DNA of 64,000 nt, from positions 1,302,001 through 1,366,000 of the forward strand of contig NZ_LGUC01000001.1 in assembly GCF_001307315.1 (NCBI RefSeq), written 5' to 3'. Below the pieces are notes generated by a model. That model was given only the letters and a program-made list of their open reading frames with translations. It made no database searches and was not told the DNA's origin. The position numbers and the translations under genes are program-made. Positions 55,389 through 64,000 of this stretch are shown one piece after another. Every line of letters starts with the position of its first letter. Position 1 is the stretch's first letter. This DNA comes from Halolamina pelagica (lineage in GTDB: Archaea > Halobacteriota > Halobacteria > Halobacteriales > Haloferacaceae).

Positions 55389-57377
55389 ATGTCGGACGAT
55401 GACACAGAACTCGAAGCGCGGCTCGAAGCACAGGACAGCTTCGAGCCACCGGAATCGTTCGTCGAGCAGGCAAACGTCTCCGATCCCGGAATCTACGAGC
55501 AGTTCGACGAGAACTGGCCCGAGTGCTGGGATGGAGCGGCGGACCTCCTCGACTGGGAGACCGAGTACGACCAGACGTTCGACGGCTCGAACCCGCCGTT
55601 TTTCGAATGGTTCACCGGCGGCGAACTCAACGCCTCGGCCAACTGTGTCGACCGCCACCTCGAGGACCGCGGCGACGAGGTAGCCATCGAGTGGGTCGGC
55701 GAGCCCACCGACGAGGCGAACCGAACGTACACCTACGAACAGCTTCATCGCGAGGTGAACGAGGCCGCCGCGGCGCTGCGGGAGATGGGTGTCGGCGAGG
55801 ACGACGTCGTCACGATGTACATGCCGATGATCCCGGAGCTCGCGATCGCCATGCTCGCCTGCGCCCGCATCGGCGCGCCCCACTCCGTCGTCTTCGCCGG
55901 ATTCTCCGCGGACGCGCTCGCGACGCGGATGAACGCCGCGGACTCGGAGTACCTGCTCACCTGCGACGGCTACTACCGCCGGGGCGACCCGCTCGACCAC
56001 CTCACGAAGGCCAACGAGGGGCTCGATGGCGTCGAACACGACACCGAGACGCTGGTCGTCAATCGACTGCCGGAGGCGGACTCGTTCGATCACGACCTCG
56101 ACGACTCGCAGACGCTCTGGGCCGACGCCGTCTACGCCCAGAAGGGCGCCGAGGTCGAACCGGTCGCCCGGGACGCCGAGGACATGCTGTTCCTCATGTA
56201 CACCTCCGGCACCACGGGCCAGCCGAAGGGGGTCAAACACACGACCGGCGGCTATCTCTCCTGGGCGGCGTGGACCTCCCACGCCGTACTGGACATCAAG
56301 CCCGAGGACACGTACTTCTGCTCGGCGGACATCGGCTGGATCACCGGCCACTCCTACATCGTCTACGGCCCGCTCGCGCTCGGGACGACGACGATGATGT
56401 ACGAGGGGACGCCGGATTATCCGGAGCGCGATCGCCTCTGGGAGATCGTCGAGGAGTACGAGGCGACACAGCTCTACACCGCGCCCACCGCGATCCGGGC
56501 GTTCATGAAGTGGGGAACGGAGTACCCCGATGCCCACGACCTCTCGAGCCTGCGGCTGCTGGGGACGGTCGGCGAGCCGATCAATCCGCGAGCCTGGAAG
56601 TGGTACTACAAGCACATCGGCGACGAGTCCTGTCCGGTCGTCGACACCTGGTGGCAGACCGAGACTGGCGGGATGATGGTCACCACGCTCCCGGGCGTCA
56701 AAGAGATGAAGCCGGGGTCGGCGGGCCCGGCGCTCCCGGGCGTTGACGCCGAGATCCTCGACACGACCGGCGAGAAAGTTGATGCTGGACGCGCGGGCTA
56801 TCTCACGATCCAGAAGCCGTGGCCCGGAATGCTCCGAACGCTGTACCAGAACGACGAGCGATTCGTCAACGAGTACTGGCGGGAGTATTCGGACACCGAC
56901 AGCGACGACTGGCGGGACTGGACGTACTTCCCCGAAGACGGGGCGAAGATCGACGAGGACGGCTACATCACGGTGCTCGGCCGCGTCGACGACGTGCTCA
57001 ACGTTTCGGGTCACCGGCTCGGGACGATGGAGATCGAGTCGGCGATCGTCGGCGTCGATGGCGTCGCCGAAGCCGCGGTCGTCGGCGGTGACCACGAGAT
57101 GAAGGGTGAGGCCGTCTACGCCTACGTCATCACCGAGGACGGCTACGACGAGACCGAGGCGCTCCGCGACGCCATCGTCGCCGGCGTCGAGGACGCCATC
57201 GGCCCGATCGCCCGCCCCGAGCAGGTGATCTTCACGCCCGAACTCCCCAAAACCCGCTCCGGCAAGATCATGCGCCGGCTGCTCGAGGACATCGCGAACG
57301 GCGAAGAACTCGGCGACACCTCGACACTCCGTAACCCCGACGTGGTCGCGTCGATTCAGGAGCAAGTCGGCGAGTAA
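55389..57377 (+). CDS. acs: Acetate-CoA ligase (AMP-forming)
   Basis: A 662-residue acyl-CoA synthetase. MYTSGTTGQPKGVKHTTGGY is the P-loop motif, VDTWWQTETGGMMVTTLPGV the Trp-containing substrate pocket, and NVSGHRLGTMEIESAIVGVD the hinge. PKTRSGKIMRRLLEDIANGE ends with the catalytic Lys near the C-terminus. The Trp in WWQTETGG favours acetate or propionate. It makes acetyl-CoA from acetate with ATP. The ATG at 55389 follows a TTTATG element near 55355. No frame break is present despite its length. Confidence 0.95.
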   Translation: MSDDDTELEARLEAQDSFEPPESFVEQANVSDPGIYEQFDENWPECWDGAADLLDWETEYDQTFDGSNPPFFEWFTGGELNASANCVDRHLEDRGDEVAIEWVGEPTDEANRTYTYEQLHREVNEAAAALREMGVGEDDVVTMYMPMIPELAIAMLACARIGAPHSVVFAGFSADALATRMNAADSEYLLTCDGYYRRGDPLDHLTKANEGLDGVEHDTETLVVNRLPEADSFDHDLDDSQTLWADAVYAQKGAEVEPVARDAEDMLFLMYTSGTTGQPKGVKHTTGGYLSWAAWTSHAVLDIKPEDTYFCSADIGWITGHSYIVYGPLALGTTTMMYEGTPDYPERDRLWEIVEEYEATQLYTAPTAIRAFMKWGTEYPDAHDLSSLRLLGTVGEPINPRAWKWYYKHIGDESCPVVDTWWQTETGGMMVTTLPGVKEMKPGSAGPALPGVDAEILDTTGEKVDAGRAGYLTIQKPWPGMLRTLYQNDERFVNEYWREYSDTDSDDWRDWTYFPEDGAKIDEDGYITVLGRVDDVLNVSGHRLGTMEIESAIVGVDGVAEAAVVGGDHEMKGEAVYAYVITEDGYDETEALRDAIVAGVEDAIGPIARPEQVIFTPELPKTRSGKIMRRLLEDIANGEELGDTSTLRNPDVVASIQEQVGE

Positions 57378-57436
57378 ACCGTATCGCGCAATACGGAATC
57401 CTCTGCTAACCGAATTTTCCGCCGGAAACCAGAACC

Positions 57437-57461
57437 GCTTTACATGTTTAGGCTGGCCTAA
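57437..57461 (+). promoter_or_regulatory. Promoter with DtxR-family iron-box palindrome (57448-57461)
   Basis: TTAGGC and GCCTAA form a perfect palindrome with a 2-base centre (TG) at 57448-57461, 5 bases before the ATG at 57467. It matches the TTAGG...CCTAA type of operator recognised by DtxR/Idr-family iron regulators. A TATA-like CTTTACATG (57438-57446) overlaps its left edge, so a bound repressor would block transcription start. Confidence 0.7.
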
Positions 57462-57466
57462 TTCGT

Positions 57467-58369
57467 ATGCCCACCGAGTCCGAGGAGCCAGCGTTCGACC
57501 ACGAGGTCGTGATCGTCGGTGGGGGCCCCGCCGGCTGTTCGGCGGGCGTGTTCACTGCACGCGCCGGCCTCGACACCGTCGTCTTCGACCGTGGTCGGTC
57601 CTCGATCCAGCGGTGTGCCCACATCGAGAACTACCTCGGCTTCCCGTCGGGCATCGACATCGGGACGTTCTACGACCTGATGCACGACCACGTCGAGGAG
57701 GCAGGCTGTACGCTCGTCCCCGATCTCGTGGAATCGGTCGAGCACGCCGCCGACACCGCGGGGTTCGTCGTTCGACCCCAGTCCGGAGAGCCAGTGACGG
57801 CCCGGCGTGTGATCGCCGCCACGCGCTATGACGCCGGCGAGTATCTCCGTGGGCTCGACGACGACGACGCGATGTTCGTGACCCGGGAGTACGAGGGGAG
57901 ACCCGAAAGCACCTCGACAAGGAGTACGCCGAGGAGGACGGCTCGACGCCCGTCGACGGCCTGTTCGTCGCGTCCCCCACGCCGCGACCAGCGCGCAGGC
58001 GATCGCGGCCGCTGGCCGCGGCGCCAGGGTCGGCGTCACCGTCGTCGAGGCAGCACGCCGCGCCCGGGGTACCCAGACAACGTCGCAGCGTACTACGACT
58101 GGCGGCGCCGTGAGCGCGACCGCACCGGCGAGTGGGAAGATCGCGACCGCTGGCGGGAGTTCTACGAGGGACGCTTCCCGGACGACCACGACCTCTCGGC
58201 GGAGCGGGTCGCCGAGATCCGCGAGCGGGAGATCGACCGCCGGCTCGACCAGTACATCACCGACGAGGCGGCCGAGCGACGGGCGAGGGCGGGCCAGCGC
58301 CGGCTCCTGAGGCACATCGACGACGACCTCGTGCTCGAAGCGGCCCGCGAGCTCGAGGGCTACCGATAG
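57467..58369 (+). CDS. FAD-dependent oxidoreductase under iron-box control (three compensating frame breaks)
   Basis: Losses in runs 57895-57898, 57974-57978 and 58066-58069 add to three, so the frame stays open, but residues of about 144-200 are scrambled as read. Repaired, the protein has 301 residues. It starts EVVIVGGGPAGCSAGVFTAR (FAD motif), then HIENYLGFPSGIDIGTFYDL, and the repaired middle VDGLFVASPHAATSAQAIAA matches the second FAD contact of thioredoxin-reductase-like proteins. There is no CxxC. The C-terminal third is Arg/Glu-rich (YYDWRRRERDRTGEWEDR). It may serve iron or siderophore reduction. Confidence 0.82.
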   Translation: MPTESEEPAFDHEVVIVGGGPAGCSAGVFTARAGLDTVVFDRGRSSIQRCAHIENYLGFPSGIDIGTFYDLMHDHVEEAGCTLVPDLVESVEHAADTAGFVVRPQSGEPVTARRVIAATRYDAGEYLRGLDDDDAMFVTREYEGRPESTSTRSTPRRTARRPSTACSSRPPRRDQRAGDRGRWPRRQGRRHRRRGSTPRPGYPDNVAAYYDWRRRERDRTGEWEDRDRWREFYEGRFPDDHDLSAERVAEIREREIDRRLDQYITDEAAERRARAGQRRLLRHIDDDLVLEAARELEGYR

Positions 58370-59707
58370 GCGTCGAACTCCGTCCCCGGAGGAGGAAGTA
58401 GCCCGTCCCGGCGACGCCGATGGCGGCGGCGATGGTGAACGCGAGCTCCGGACTCACGAAGTCCCAGAGATAGCCGCCGAGGGCCGCGCTCGGGATGACG
58501 ACGGTGTTCCGAACGAGATAGTACGTGCCCGTTACGCGCCCGCCGGCGCCCCGTTCGGCCGGGCCGACGATGAGCGCCTTGTGCGCGGGTAGCCCTGCGA
58601 ACCGCAGCCCCGAGAACGCGAACAGCAGCACCATCGCCCACTGGAGCGACAGCGCTGGCGCGAGCAGGTCCGGACCGTAGATCAGCACGATCGGGAACGT
58701 CCCGTAGACGAGAAAGCCCAGGGCGACGATCGGCTTGAGCCCGACGCGCTCAGCGAGTTTCGCGGCCGGCGCCATCGTCGCCAGCGCGACCAGCATCTCG
58801 ACGCCCAGCAGGTAGCCGAAGAAGGCTGCCGGGGAGAGGTCGACCGTGTAGGCGGCACCCGCCAGCCCGACGGTGGCGTCGAACCCGACTTCGTAGAACT
58901 GCGTGACCACCAGCACGAAGAACACGTACACCATCCCGTTGGCGAACCGGACGAGCGTGTCGCCGACGAGCAGCGGCCGGAGTTCGCCCGGCATCTCCCG
59001 GAGGTCGGCGCGGACCTGTTCGAGGCCCGCAAACGAACTCCCCATGCTGTCACCACTGGCGTCGTAGAGGACGTGCTGGACGACCGTCCCGACGGCGCCG
59101 AAGACGACGGCCACGGCGAGCACGTACTGGAAGCTCACCGTGAACTGGGGGTGGAGCCCGATCAACAGCGCCGCGAGCACCGGGCCGGCGAAGAAGGCGG
59201 TCCGGCGGAACGTCTCCGTGCTCGCGAACCCGGCGGCGAGCTTCGACGGCTCGGTCGCCTGCTTCACGACGGCGAAGGTGGCGCCGAGGCCGAACGACTT
59301 CCAGGCCTGGGCGAACAGCAGGCCGACGAAGATCCAGAGCCAGGGCTGGATCGTGACGCCGGCGACTTCGAACGTGCCGACGCTGGGTGCGAGCAACCAG
59401 ATGCCGAACCCGAGCGTCGAGAGCAGACCGAACAGGGTGAGCGCGTACCGCGAGCCGAGGCGGTCCGAGACAGCGCCGCCGGGGTACGGGTACACCGCCG
59501 AGATGACGTTACCGACGGTGCCGTACAGGCCGATGACGAACCCCGAAGCCCCGAGTGCGGCCATGTACTCGGGAGGTAGCGACTGGTCATCTGGAAGCCG
59601 AGGCTGAACGCGAACATCGCCAACGAGAGCACCAGCACGTCCCGCTCCAGCGCGAAGAACTGCCTGAACTGATCACGGACCGTCGGGTCGTCCTCGCCTG
59701 TGGCCAT
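58360..59707 (-). CDS. MFS transporter (two frame breaks)
   Basis: Losses in runs 58384-58387 and 59571-59573 displace the C- and N-termini; repaired it encodes 449 residues and 12 helices, ending LLRGTEFDAYR at 58360. The loop GGAVSDRLGSRYALTLFGLL is the MFS G-x3-D-R-x-G-R-R-type motif between helices 2 and 3. The first helix is LVLSLAMFAFSLGFQMTS. The substrate cannot be deduced. The stop lies inside the last codons of the iron-box-controlled flavoprotein gene (10-base overlap), convergent. Confidence 0.88.
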
Positions 59708-59746
59708 CGAGTCGCCGTTGTACCGACGCCGAGGAATAGCTGCTGC

Positions 59747-60745
59747 TTAGAACACCGTCTGGACCACCGCGAGCCCCGCCGTGGCCACCGTCAGTAGCGC
59801 GACGAGCACGACGAGTACCGGCCGGAACCCCGTCTCCCGGAGCTCGGCGACACGGATCTCCAAGCCCAGGCCGGCGAACGCCACCAGGAACAGCCAGTCC
59901 GCCGCGTTCGCGAGCGAGTCGATGTTGCCGGCGTCGAGCAGGCCGAGATTGGCGACCGCGACGACGGCGACGAAGCCGACGACGAACTTCGGGAACGGGG
60001 TCCAGAGCTGGGCCAGCGTACCGCGGTCGGCGTTCGGCCCACCCCCGCGGTGGCGTGCGTAGATCGCCGCGTAGGCGACGGCGACGACGCCGATGGCGGC
60101 GTTGCGCGTCAGCTTCACCAGCACCGCCCACTCGCCGGCGGTTTTCGAGACCGCGAAGCCGGCGGCGGCCACAGGGCCGGTGCTGAACATCGTGAGGCCG
60201 GCCCAGACCCCGAACACGCGATCCGGGAGGCCAATCCCGGCGGCCACGGCGGGGTAGGCGACCAGCGTCAGCGCGTCGAACAGCAGGATCGTGGTCGCGG
60301 CGTAGGCAACCGCCGTCTCGTCGGCGTCGATGCTCTCGGCGACGGCGACGACCGCGGAGACGCCACAGATCCCGGATCCCGCAGCGAGCAGCGACGCCGT
60401 TTCCCCCTCGATCCGGAACGCGACCCTGGCCAGCGCCTCGACGAGCAGGATCGTCGCCGCCACGATCCCGCCGACGAGCAGCAGGACCCGCGGCCCCGCC
60501 GCCACCACGCGATCGAGCGCGACGCTCGCACCCGTGACCACGATCCCGGTTTTGAGCCAGAGCTTGTGCGTGCCAACACCCGCACGGGCGAGCCCGGGGA
60601 TGCCGGCCGTGTTCCCTACGGCGGCGCCGAGCAAGATCGCCACGACCAGATGGTTTAGCGGGAAGACGGCCCCCAGAAGGCGGGCGACGAGGCCGAGCCC
60701 GAGCAGCAGCGCGAGTCCGGGAAGGAGCGGTCGGGACACGGTCAC
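59747..60745 (-). CDS. YeiH/PSE family putative sulfate/sulfite exporter
   Basis: A 332-residue membrane protein with about ten helices. It shows ILLGAAVGNTAGIPGLARAG, HKLWLKTGIVVTGASVALDR, and GSGICGVSAVVAVAESIDAD with DETAVAYAATTILLFD, matching the YeiH family (UPF0324, Pfam Cons_hypoth698). Members are proposed to export sulfonates or sulfite. The start codon is GTG at 60745, overlapping the stop of the small upstream gene (GTGA), hence translational coupling. Confidence 0.87.
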   Translation of the reverse strand: MTVSRPLLPGLALLLGLGLVARLLGAVFPLNHLVVAILLGAAVGNTAGIPGLARAGVGTHKLWLKTGIVVTGASVALDRVVAAGPRVLLLVGGIVAATILLVEALARVAFRIEGETASLLAAGSGICGVSAVVAVAESIDADETAVAYAATTILLFDALTLVAYPAVAAGIGLPDRVFGVWAGLTMFSTGPVAAAGFAVSKTAGEWAVLVKLTRNAAIGVVAVAYAAIYARHRGGGPNADRGTLAQLWTPFPKFVVGFVAVVAVANLGLLDAGNIDSLANAADWLFLVAFAGLGLEIRVAELRETGFRPVLVVLVALLTVATAGLAVVQTVF

Positions 60746-60861
60746 CACGGGATTGGAAGCCCGAGCCGGACGGCAGCAACGAGCAGGAGCCCCAGCAGGA
60801 CGGCCTGCCAGCCCTCGCCGAGATCCATCCAGCGGCGCGCCAGGTCGTCGGCGTCGATCAC
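60742..60861 (-). CDS. 39-residue membrane peptide upstream of the YeiH gene
   Basis: A short gene starting GTG at 60861: IDADDLARRWMDLGEGWQ then a single helix AVLLGLLLVAAVRLGLPIPW. Its TGA shares bases with the GTG of the YeiH gene (GTGA at 60742-60745). The tight overlap and hydrophobic helix suggest a genuine small subunit or leader, not random sequence. A TATA-like CGTATC about 30 bases upstream supports transcription from here. Confidence 0.6.
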   Translation of the reverse strand: MIDADDLARRWMDLGEGWQAVLLGLLLVAAVRLGLPIPW

Positions 60862-60938
60862 TGTTCCAGGGGATGTGGGAGAGGTAGATACGGTTTGTGT
60901 CTGCGGCCGGAGCCGCCGGATGGACACGCGCTCGCCGG

Positions 60939-61712
60939 TCACCCGCCGTAGACGGCGTCCCAGCGCATCGCCCGCCGGCGGTTCCCGCAGTCGTCACAGA
61001 CGAACTCGTCCATGGTGCCGACGTTCACGTCGAGGCTGCCACAGACGCTGCAGTACCAGCCGTAGTGTTCCGTTCGCTCCTCGTCGAGGTAGGTCGGGTG
61101 GAACGGCCCCTCGGAGCCGCGTTCGCTCTCGTCGTAGGCGATCACCACCGTCTCCCCGTCGCCGGTCTGTCGGCGCTCGGTCCGATCGTCGGACGCTGCC
61201 GGGCCACGGTCGCCGACGAGGGTCACCTCGGCGACTCGGTCGCCCGCGAGGCGCACGTGTCGCGTGTGTGCGGGATCGTACCCGTACTGTTCGTAGAACG
61301 CGACGCCCGCCTCGTTCGCCTCGATCACGCGGGCCTCGATCCGTTCGGCGCCGGCGTCGTGCAGTGCGGACTCGATCCGGTCGAGCAACTGATCGGCGGT
61401 CCCCTCGCTCCGCCGGTCTGGCCGGACGTGGAGCCACTCGATCTGGCCGACACGGGGCGAGTCGCCGGCGACGAACGCCTGGACGAAGCCGACGATCTCG
61501 CCGTCGTCCTCGGCGACGATCACGATCGTGTGGTCGTCGGCGAGCTCCTCGGCGATCGTGCCCGGCGAGGACTCCTCCGTTCCGTACCACGATTCGACCG
61601 CCATCTGACGGCTCTCGCTGTCGAGCACGTCGTCGTAGGAGGCGGCGAGCGAGCGGTTCGCCACGTCCCTGATGCCGGGGATATCGGTCTCACGTGCGGC
61701 TCGCAGGTGCAT
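60939..61712 (-). CDS. GNAT acetyltransferase fused to a C-terminal zinc ribbon
   Basis: A 257-residue protein. HLRAARETDIPGIRDVANRS opens the GNAT fold; the acetyl-CoA loop is LHVRPDRRSEGTADQLLDRI (R-x2-G-x-G/A variant, here RRSEGTA). A segment EAGVAFYEQYGYDP is the usual GNAT beta-6 region. A linker precedes the zinc ribbon CSVCGSLDVNV and CDDCGNRRRAMRWD at the end. The zinc ribbon suggests a protein or RNA target. The start is ATG 61712; extending upstream would use TTG. Confidence 0.86.
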   Translation of the reverse strand: MHLRAARETDIPGIRDVANRSLAASYDDVLDSESRQMAVESWYGTEESSPGTIAEELADDHTIVIVAEDDGEIVGFVQAFVAGDSPRVGQIEWLHVRPDRRSEGTADQLLDRIESALHDAGAERIEARVIEANEAGVAFYEQYGYDPAHTRHVRLAGDRVAEVTLVGDRGPAASDDRTERRQTGDGETVVIAYDESERGSEGPFHPTYLDEERTEHYGWYCSVCGSLDVNVGTMDEFVCDDCGNRRRAMRWDAVYGG

Positions 61713-61772
61713 ACCGACCTGTTCGTCGTGCGTGATGTTCAATCTATGCCCGGGTGAGGCGGCGGGCCGCCG

Positions 61773-63448
61773 CTACGCGGTCGCCGTGGTCTCGGCTGGG
61801 TCGGCTTTCGGCAGTTCGACGACGAACACCGCCCCTCGCGGGTCGTTGTCCTCGACGCGAACGTCGCCACCGAACTGCTGGGTTAATGTGTGGACGAGGT
61901 AGAGCCCGATCCCGGATCCGGGGCTGTCGAGCCCCTTCTCCCCCTTGCCGAAGATCCGCTCTTTTTCGTCGTCGGGCACGCCCGGGCCGTTGTCGGCGAC
62001 CCGCACCCGGACGGTATCGGCGTCCTCGATGGCCTCGACGGTGACTTCCGGCGAGTCCGAGTCGTTGTGCCGGACGGCGTTCTCGAGCAGGTTCCGGAAC
62101 ACCGAGGAGAGCATCTCGTTGCCCTGCACCGACACGGTCGGGATATCGCCGTCGAGGCGGCATTCGGCGTCGGGGTGGGTCTCGCGGACGGCCTCCAGTT
62201 CCGTCTCGAGGTGGCGTCGGAGATCAGTCGCCCCCAGGTCCGGGGTCTGTTCGCCCGAGAGCGACTCGACGAACTCGCGGGCGGTTTCGGTGAGCTCGAT
62301 CACGTGTTCGGATTTCCGAAGCACACGGTCCAGCGCCTCCTGTCCGGAGTCGTCGACGTGGGGCGGCAGCGTCTCGGCCCAGCCACGGATCACGGCCATG
62401 TCGTTCCGGATGTCGTGGCGGACGACGCGGTTCAGCGCCTCGAGCTGTTCGGTTTTCTCTTCGAGACGCCGACGATACGCCTCCTGTTCGGTCACGTCGG
62501 CGATCGTCACCAACTGTCCAGTCGTGACGCCGCCGGTGGTGAACGGGGAGACAGACAGCTGGTAGTAGTGCCGTTCGTCTTCCGGGCCGGTCGCGAACAC
62601 CCCCGGATCGTCGAGTCGAGCAGCGAACTCGGGATCGACGGTGTCGACGGGTTGGCCGATCGAGTTCTGGAGCGCCGGGAACAGCGTGGCCGCGGCCTGG
62701 TTGAAGTCCCGCACGCGCTCATCGCGGTCGAGGAAGACGGCGGGGGCGTCGCTCCCCCGGTGAGCTGGACGGCCTCGAACCGACGCACGTAGACGAACAG
62801 CGTCCCGACGGCGAAGACGGCGACGCCAGGCGGCTCGTACATCAGCGGGAGCAGCCAGTCGATCTGGTCGCCGAAGATGGTCACGACCGCCGGCACGCCC
62901 GTCACGGTCGCGAGCGTGATCAGCGGCCGGCTGTCGGTTCCGGTGTGGTAGAACCGCTCGAGCAGCATGAAGAAGCCGACGGCGATGACTGCGTAGGACA
63001 GCCCCAGCGTGACCCAGTAGAGGATGCCGTGCTGGATCGCGAGGTGGGGGAACGGATCTGTGGTCCACGCGGTCGTGAAGTAGAGATTGTGGAGCGGGTT
63101 CGTCAGTTTCAGGAGGACGAACAGGAGGAACACGCCGACCATGCTCCAGCGGTACGGCGCCTGCCGCGGGCGGCGACCGGTGTAGGCGGCACAGAAGTAC
63201 GTCCACGCCGCGACGGCGACGAACGCGAAGATGAACCCGATGGTGTAGGAGGTCAATCGCAGGCTGTCGGTCGGGGCGACCAGATAGCCGACGTAGCCAA
63301 GCGACCACAGCACCACCGCAAGCAGGAGGGCGACGAGCCCCTGTCGCGTGCCCGGGTGCTTGATCCGGAACGCTCGCGGGAGGCTCAGCAGACACGCGAC
63401 ACCGGAGACGCCGAAGAGGGCGACGTGGGCCAGAAGGAGCGGGTCCAT
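61773..63448 (-). CDS. Membrane sensor histidine kinase, 7TM-PAS-HisKA-HATPase (frame break in sequence)
   Basis: One C missing in the run 62754-62758 splits the sensor from the kinase; repaired it encodes 558 residues. Seven N-terminal helices (HVALFGVSGVACLLSLPRAF to PPGVAVFAVGTLFVYVRR) form the histidine-kinase 7TM sensor. A PAS domain follows (VFLDRDERVRDFNQAAATLF). HisKA contains VVRHDIRNDMAVIRGW with the phospho-accepting His. HATPase motifs are VADNGPGVPDDEKERIFG and GSGIGLYLVHTL. No response regulator is adjacent. It senses an unknown membrane signal. Confidence 0.92.
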
Positions 63449-63532
63449 CGCGAGTGTGTGTCACTCATTCGCGCTCGGCATAACTGCTTTGGAACCACTG
63501 GCGGCAGGTGTCACGGCGCGCCGTCGACGCGG

Positions 63533-64000
63533 CTACTTCCGGACGATGATGCGGAGTTCGTCCTCGTCGGCGAGTTCGTGCTCCAGTCCGACCTGCTGGT
63601 CGTCGTGCTTCGCCGAATCCCCGCGCACGCGGGCGAAGCGGAACCGGTTCAAGAACTCGTCGCCGCCGATGTCGAGGCAGGCGTCCTCGACGGTGGACTC
63701 GGGCGGCAGGACCAACGGTTCCTCGTAGTCGACGCCGCGGCCGGGCTTGTCCATGTAGACGCGGATCAGGCCCAGCTCCTCCCAGATCTCCTCTTTGAGG
63801 CCGTCAAGCCCCTTCTCCTCGACGGCGGAGATGAAGATCGCGTCCTCGGGGTCGATGTCGTGCTCCCGGAGGTCGTCTTTGACGGTGGGGAGGTAGCCGG
63901 GGTCGATCAGGTCGGCTTTGTTGACCGTCACGATCGAGGGGAGGTAGACGCGGTTGTCCATGATCGCGTCGATGAGTTCGTCGATGGAGGGGTCGCCGCG
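63533..64000 (-). CDS. DRG/Obg-type GTP-binding protein (5' part outside window)
   Basis: The C-terminal 155 residues are present; the N-terminal P-loop lies beyond the right edge. PSIVTVNKADLIDPGYLPTV carries NKxD for guanine binding and IFISAVEEKGLDGLKEEIW the SA motif. The TGS domain follows: KPGRGVDYEEPLVLPPESTV with GDEFLNRFRFARVRGDSAKH. This is the archaeal DRG (developmentally regulated GTP-binding) family, which associates with ribosomes. It ends ADEDELRIIVRK at 63533. Confidence 0.9.
   Translation of the reverse strand, partial: RGDPSIDELIDAIMDNRVYLPSIVTVNKADLIDPGYLPTVKDDLREHDIDPEDAIFISAVEEKGLDGLKEEIWEELGLIRVYMDKPGRGVDYEEPLVLPPESTVEDACLDIGGDEFLNRFRFARVRGDSAKHDDQQVGLEHELADEDELRIIVRK

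Noticed and set aside
55356-57365. A 669-codon open frame on the minus strand across acs
   Set aside because: It is the antisense shadow of an intact acetyl-CoA synthetase gene and shows no recognisable domain.

Overview
The window is haloarchaeal chromosome. Proteins are strongly acidic in a GC-rich sequence. Promoters are TATA-type and often sit about 25-30 bases before the start codon, suggesting leaderless transcripts. Archaeal hallmarks include glycerol-1-phosphate dehydrogenase, a geranylgeranyl reductase-family flavoprotein, an archaeal aCPSF1/FttA nuclease, an archaeal-type prolyl-tRNA synthetase, halocyanin-like copper proteins with Tat signals, and a Bat-type regulator. No rRNA, tRNA, transposase or CRISPR array is visible. 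I would not name a genus from this sequence alone.

Reading the window needs one correction throughout. About 31 single-base deletions, all in short G or C runs, break 23 otherwise normal genes, including proS, korA, meaB, petD-like, an M42 peptidase and a MATE exporter. Restoring one G or C at each site gives a full-length conserved protein every time. I treat these as sequence errors, annotate the repaired gene spans, and give the run positions in each entry.

Layout: 1-5.2 kb, a partial epimerase, a threonine-synthase-like protein lacking the PLP lysine, a thiolase/DUF35 pair and an alpha/beta hydrolase. 5.3-9.2 kb, a DtxR/MntR-type regulator directly followed by a GDT1/TMEM165 cation exporter and a LysE exporter, then egsA and a Nudix hydrolase; a GC-rich, hairpin-dense gap follows. 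9.5-16.5 kb, DUF420, endonuclease III, then a membrane electron-transfer cluster: halocyanin, split cytochrome b and several small membrane proteins, with no Rieske protein. 16.5-29.7 kb, an NAD-kinase-like protein, M28 and S9 peptidases, an FAD amine oxidase-like protein, a DNA-binding regulator, a membrane DnaJ, small membrane proteins, then the cobalamin subunit of methylmalonyl-CoA mutase with MeaB. 29.7-41.2 kb, proS, Nudix, FttA, a second endonuclease III-like protein, DUF371, a coiled-coil protein, SppA, DUF373 and a geranylgeranyl reductase. 41.4-53.5 kb, MATE, a subtilisin, 2-oxoacid:ferredoxin oxidoreductase (two genes), an FAD reductase, a second membrane halocyanin, a glycosyltransferase, an M42 peptidase, and two loci of an unusual hairpin repeat. 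53.6-64 kb, the catalytic methylmalonyl-CoA mutase subunit, acetyl-CoA synthetase, an iron-box-controlled flavoprotein, MFS and YeiH transporters, GNAT, a 7TM histidine kinase and a partial DRG GTPase.

Functional links: the Kor enzyme, acetyl-CoA synthetase, thiolase and methylmalonyl-CoA mutase/MeaB form a carbon-entry set for 2-oxoacids, acetate and propionyl-CoA. The cytochrome b/halocyanin cluster and the second FAD/halocyanin pair belong to respiration. The best candidate for something undescribed is a 70-bp-period repeat at 49.77-49.94 kb and, inverted, at 51.42-51.51 kb. Its 8-bp stems differ between copies yet stay perfectly paired in four of five copies, around an invariant ACGGAG hexaloop.
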